Below, piece after piece: positions 61,318-64,000 of a stretch of 64,000 nucleotides of DNA. This DNA comes from Solwaraspora sp. WMMD406 (GTDB lineage Bacteria > Actinomycetota > Actinomycetes > Mycobacteriales > Micromonosporaceae): assembly GCF_029626025.1 (NCBI RefSeq), contig NZ_JARUBF010000001.1, positions 2,108,001-2,172,000 on the forward strand, written 5' to 3'. Numbering within the stretch: the stretch's first letter is position 1; every line of letters starts with the position of its first letter. The position numbers and the translations under genes are program-made. Below the pieces are notes generated by a model that was not told the DNA's origin, did not search any database, and saw nothing but the letters and a program-made list of their open reading frames with translations.

Positions 61318-64000
61318 ATGGAGACGCTGAATCCGGCCGCGCGTCTGGCGCTCGAAGGGTCCTGCCCCTGTGGATCGGCGCGCGACGGGTTGGCGGACAA
61401 TCGCTCCGTGACGTTGCCCGAGCAGGTCGGCGCTACCCACCAAGCCGTCCTCAACGCGGTCTGGGACTTGCTGGTACGCGGCGGACGCTGGCCGACTTTC
61501 CAAGAACTTGATCAACATCTTTACCGGATCTATGACCTCGACGCGGCCTGTCTGCTGCCGGAGTTGCCACCAGGTCTGCTTCACGGCGTCGATCCCGGCA
61601 GCATCATGCCGATCGCTCAGACTACGACGATCGGGCTGACTGCCGCAGGTGCTGGCGCGACCGGACGCGCGGAGCGCGAACTCGATCTGTTTCTCACCGT
61701 CGTACACCACGCTGTCGCGTTGGAACGCGACTACGATTCGCCAGCTGATCAGCCGTACCTGCAGCCAGGTTTGGTCGCGGCCGATGTCGCGGCGCTCTTG
61801 GAGCTGACCTTGCCCGAAGACGCCGCGTTGCTCAAGCGGCTCGGGGCGATCTTGTACACAGAACGGTGGGGGTGGACCAGCTTCGGCGGCATGGGCACCG
61901 ACGTGTGGGAGGTGCGAGTAGGACGGGAGGTTCGCCGGTTCCGGCACGCCCTTGACATCGCCACCTACTGGAAACTTCGCCCAAAGCACTGGGTGCCGGA
62001 CGAGCCCGCGCCTGCGGCAATGCGCTCCATGGTACCGAGCACTCCGCCGACGGCGTTCCTTGAGCCGGTGGCAGAGTATGGGTCGGCGACTGAGCAGCAC
62101 GGTATGGCTGCACGCGCCGCCCGCGACAGCGCACTGAATTACTACGGGGGAGACATGGACCGCGTCGATGTGCTGGTGATTGCGGCCTTGCCGGAGGAGT
62201 TCTATGCGGCCAAGGCCGCTGGTCTGGCGACCGCTCCGGCGGGTCCAGGAGTGCTCCGGTGGGAGAACCGTGACCTGGACGGTGTCCCGCCGTTTTTGTG
62301 GGGCGAGTACCACGTCGATGGGACGCCTCGGTTCACGGTGGCGTTGGCCCGGCCGACGCAGATGGGTGGTCGCGCTACAGGGCCTTTCGCTGCGTCGCTG
62401 GCCGATCGGCTGCGCCCGGCGTCCCTAGCCATGTGTGGCGTATGCGCCGGTAACGCCACAGACACTGCGCTGGGTGACGTCGTGGTCGGTGAGCCCGTAT
62501 ACGAGTGGGACGAAGGCAAGCAGTCGGCCTCCGGGTTCGAGGGCGATCACCGGCAATTCCGGCTGCAGCCCCGCTGGCTACGCTCCGCGCAGGACTTCGA
62601 CCCCACCCGATTGGCCGGCTACGGCGACGCCAGCGAGGACGAGGCCTTGCTCTGGTTTCTCGAACAGCTACACCGTGGGCAGCAACCACGCACCCACCCT
62701 GCACGCAACGCCTACTTCCCGAGCGGCACCTGGCAACAGCGCTTGGCACAGCTCGAGGAGCAAGGTCTGATCCGACGCGAGCCGACCGGCGAGGCCGTTC
62801 TGACCAGCGACGGATCCGACCTCGTGCAGCGACGGCTCTACGACGACGCCGACGGACCACAGCGGCTTCCGTTTCGCGTCCTCGCCGCCCCCATGGCCAG
62901 CGGCAGCGCCGTCGTAGCCGACCCCGACGTCTGGGGCCGATTGAAGGCGATGGGCATGCGGAAGGTCACCGCCGTCGAGATGGAAGCCGCTACCATCGCG
63001 ACCGTCGCCCACGATCGGGGACTTCCCTGGATTGTCGCCAAGGGCGTGATGGACCATGCAGACGCCAGAAAGGACGACCGGTACAAGAAGTTCGCCGCCC
63101 GCGCCTCCGCGCAGGTCATGTTCGCCTTGCTGGAACGCCTCGTGACAAAGACAGACACGAGCACGCAACGCATCACGGAGATGGTCCGAACAGCCGAGAT
63201 CTCTAGTGCGTCTCACCGCGGAGACGCAGACGACTCCCGCGCGCGGGTCACTGAGCCCACCCGGGTGGATATCGTGCGGTTGCTCGACGAGTTGGCCGAC
63301 GACGACCCGGTGCCGGACATTTCCGCACGCTCGAACGGCCGCCTCTGCCTCGTTGCTCACCCGGTGGACGCTGCAGCTGACGCTCTCGCTGGCGTCAGCA
63401 CGATGTCCGCGAGCGGAGACCTGGACGCCATGATCCGTCAGGCGGTCGCCGTGCGTGGAGGACAGCCCTTTGCGCCTGACCTTGACAGCGGCACGTGGCG
63501 ACGCCGTAGCAGCGGCATGGTCAAGGAAAACGGCATTCGCGAGGACGGATCGGTCCGGGAGGACTCCCTGCTGGTCCTTAAACTTCACGAGAACGGGGCT
63601 GTTGGCGTGCTCTGCGGTCGCGCAACCGCCGTGGCGCAATCCCAATGGCGCCCTCTTGGCTCCACCGCCGAACCCCCCGCACACCGGGTGATCTTTCCCA
63701 GTCTGGTCCTCGGACTCGTGCACGGCGCGCTGTGTGTGGCCGGCGACCTCGCGAACCGCTACGCCGGGTACGACGGCCCCTGGGTAATCGGCCTACGCCT
63801 CACCGGGATCAAGACGGCGATCGCCTATGAGTACGTGCAAAGCGGCGACGCTGACATGGTGCAACCGTACGACGCAGACACCTACCAGAGGACCGCGACA
63901 GCAAGTACCCCAGACCTACTCAGAACACCCAACGTCCTCACCGAGCAACTCGTCGGAGCACTGCTGCGCGGCCTTAGCGTCGACAAGCGTTACCTGCCGT
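61318..64000 (+). CDS. Multidomain nucleosidase fusion protein (3' end outside window)
   Basis: At least 894 residues. The ATG at 61318 has GGAGG five bases upstream (a second ATG at 61306 is in frame), and the frame is open to the window end. Residues 1-275 are a novel N-terminal region starting with a winged-helix-like stretch (HQAVLNAVWDLLVRGGRWPT, FQELDQHLYRIYDL). Residues 280-620 are a nucleosidase domain close to 55576-56640 (DVLVIAALPEEFYAAK, GVCAGN, DEGKQSASGFEGDH, MEAATIATVAH, MDHADARKDDRYKK). Residues 640-894 are an uncharacterised C-terminal domain (VDIVRLLDELADDD, SLLVLKLHENGAVGVLCG). No RHIM-like motif is visible in the part present. Confidence 0.8.
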   Translation, partial: METLNPAARLALEGSCPCGSARDGLADNRSVTLPEQVGATHQAVLNAVWDLLVRGGRWPTFQELDQHLYRIYDLDAACLLPELPPGLLHGVDPGSIMPIAQTTTIGLTAAGAGATGRAERELDLFLTVVHHAVALERDYDSPADQPYLQPGLVAADVAALLELTLPEDAALLKRLGAILYTERWGWTSFGGMGTDVWEVRVGREVRRFRHALDIATYWKLRPKHWVPDEPAPAAMRSMVPSTPPTAFLEPVAEYGSATEQHGMAARAARDSALNYYGGDMDRVDVLVIAALPEEFYAAKAAGLATAPAGPGVLRWENRDLDGVPPFLWGEYHVDGTPRFTVALARPTQMGGRATGPFAASLADRLRPASLAMCGVCAGNATDTALGDVVVGEPVYEWDEGKQSASGFEGDHRQFRLQPRWLRSAQDFDPTRLAGYGDASEDEALLWFLEQLHRGQQPRTHPARNAYFPSGTWQQRLAQLEEQGLIRREPTGEAVLTSDGSDLVQRRLYDDADGPQRLPFRVLAAPMASGSAVVADPDVWGRLKAMGMRKVTAVEMEAATIATVAHDRGLPWIVAKGVMDHADARKDDRYKKFAARASAQVMFALLERLVTKTDTSTQRITEMVRTAEISSASHRGDADDSRARVTEPTRVDIVRLLDELADDDPVPDISARSNGRLCLVAHPVDAAADALAGVSTMSASGDLDAMIRQAVAVRGGQPFAPDLDSGTWRRRSSGMVKENGIREDGSVREDSLLVLKLHENGAVGVLCGRATAVAQSQWRPLGSTAEPPAHRVIFPSLVLGLVHGALCVAGDLANRYAGYDGPWVIGLRLTGIKTAIAYEYVQSGDADMVQPYDADTYQRTATASTPDLLRTPNVLTEQLVGALLRGLSVDKRYLP

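Noticed and set aside
1-64000. CRISPR array
   Set aside because: No regularly spaced short direct repeats and no Cas-like protein were found anywhere in the window.

Overview
The window is high-GC DNA in which nearly every gene has actinomycete family character. The secreted solute-binding lipoproteins, FCD-type GntR regulators, helix-turn-helix/TPR regulators and small paired hypothetical genes suggest a Micromonosporaceae-like filamentous actinomycete. That genus-level placement is inference; no rRNA or complete tRNA is present to settle it.

Bases 1-33500 are ordinary chromosomal metabolism in two catabolic or transport blocks. Block A (1-13.1 kb, mostly plus strand) has an isochorismatase-fold hydrolase, an ABC importer (lipoprotein plus a fused double permease), a creatinase-like M24 protein, two MFS carriers, a GntR regulator, an aldehyde dehydrogenase gene broken by a 71-bp insertion, an SCP2-like protein, an amylo-alpha-1,6-glucosidase-like enzyme and a P19/Tp34-like iron protein. 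Block B (14-30.4 kb) has three tandem D-2-hydroxyacid dehydrogenases and a DrrAB-type exporter on the minus strand. Divergent from these are a Gfo/Idh/MocA oxidoreductase, a complete oligopeptide/opine-type ABC importer with a fused double ATPase, and a ureohydrolase. Two MFS carriers and a second GntR regulator follow. A shared near-palindrome, GATTRTGCAYAATC-like, lies in front of four of these transcription units and probably marks the regulon of the second GntR protein. YdcF-like, EamA-like and HTH/TPR regulator genes close this part.

Bases 33.8-55.5 kb are an accessory island built by repeated insertion. There are 915-bp direct repeats exactly 9567 bp apart, three fragments resembling the 3' end of a tRNA (candidate att scars near 36.1, 46.8 and 55.5 kb), an IS630-type element that split a small gene with a TA duplication, an IS5-type element plus a truncated second copy of part of it, and a graveyard of truncated LuxR, AlbA_2 and tyrosine-recombinase genes. 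Cargo includes a YefM/YoeB toxin-antitoxin pair, a frameshifted DUF433 gene, a two-gene ParB-like plus adenine methylase cassette of lower GC, and a lower-GC DUF262/HNH-like gene.

Bases 54.2-64 kb look like a biological-conflict region. The strongest candidate system is a two-gene operon. A 1041-residue helical protein with a degenerate STAND-like N-terminal region carries an amyloid/RHIM-like motif (GVQVGDRNTQHN) at its extreme N-terminus. The next gene, a nucleosidase, carries the matching motif (GVQIGDHNVQRN) at its extreme C-terminus. Sensor-side N-terminal and effector-side C-terminal motifs are the arrangement expected of amyloid-signalling immune or cell-death pairs. A second, larger nucleosidase fusion lies 1.5 kb further on, divergent from an HTH protein gene, and runs off the window.
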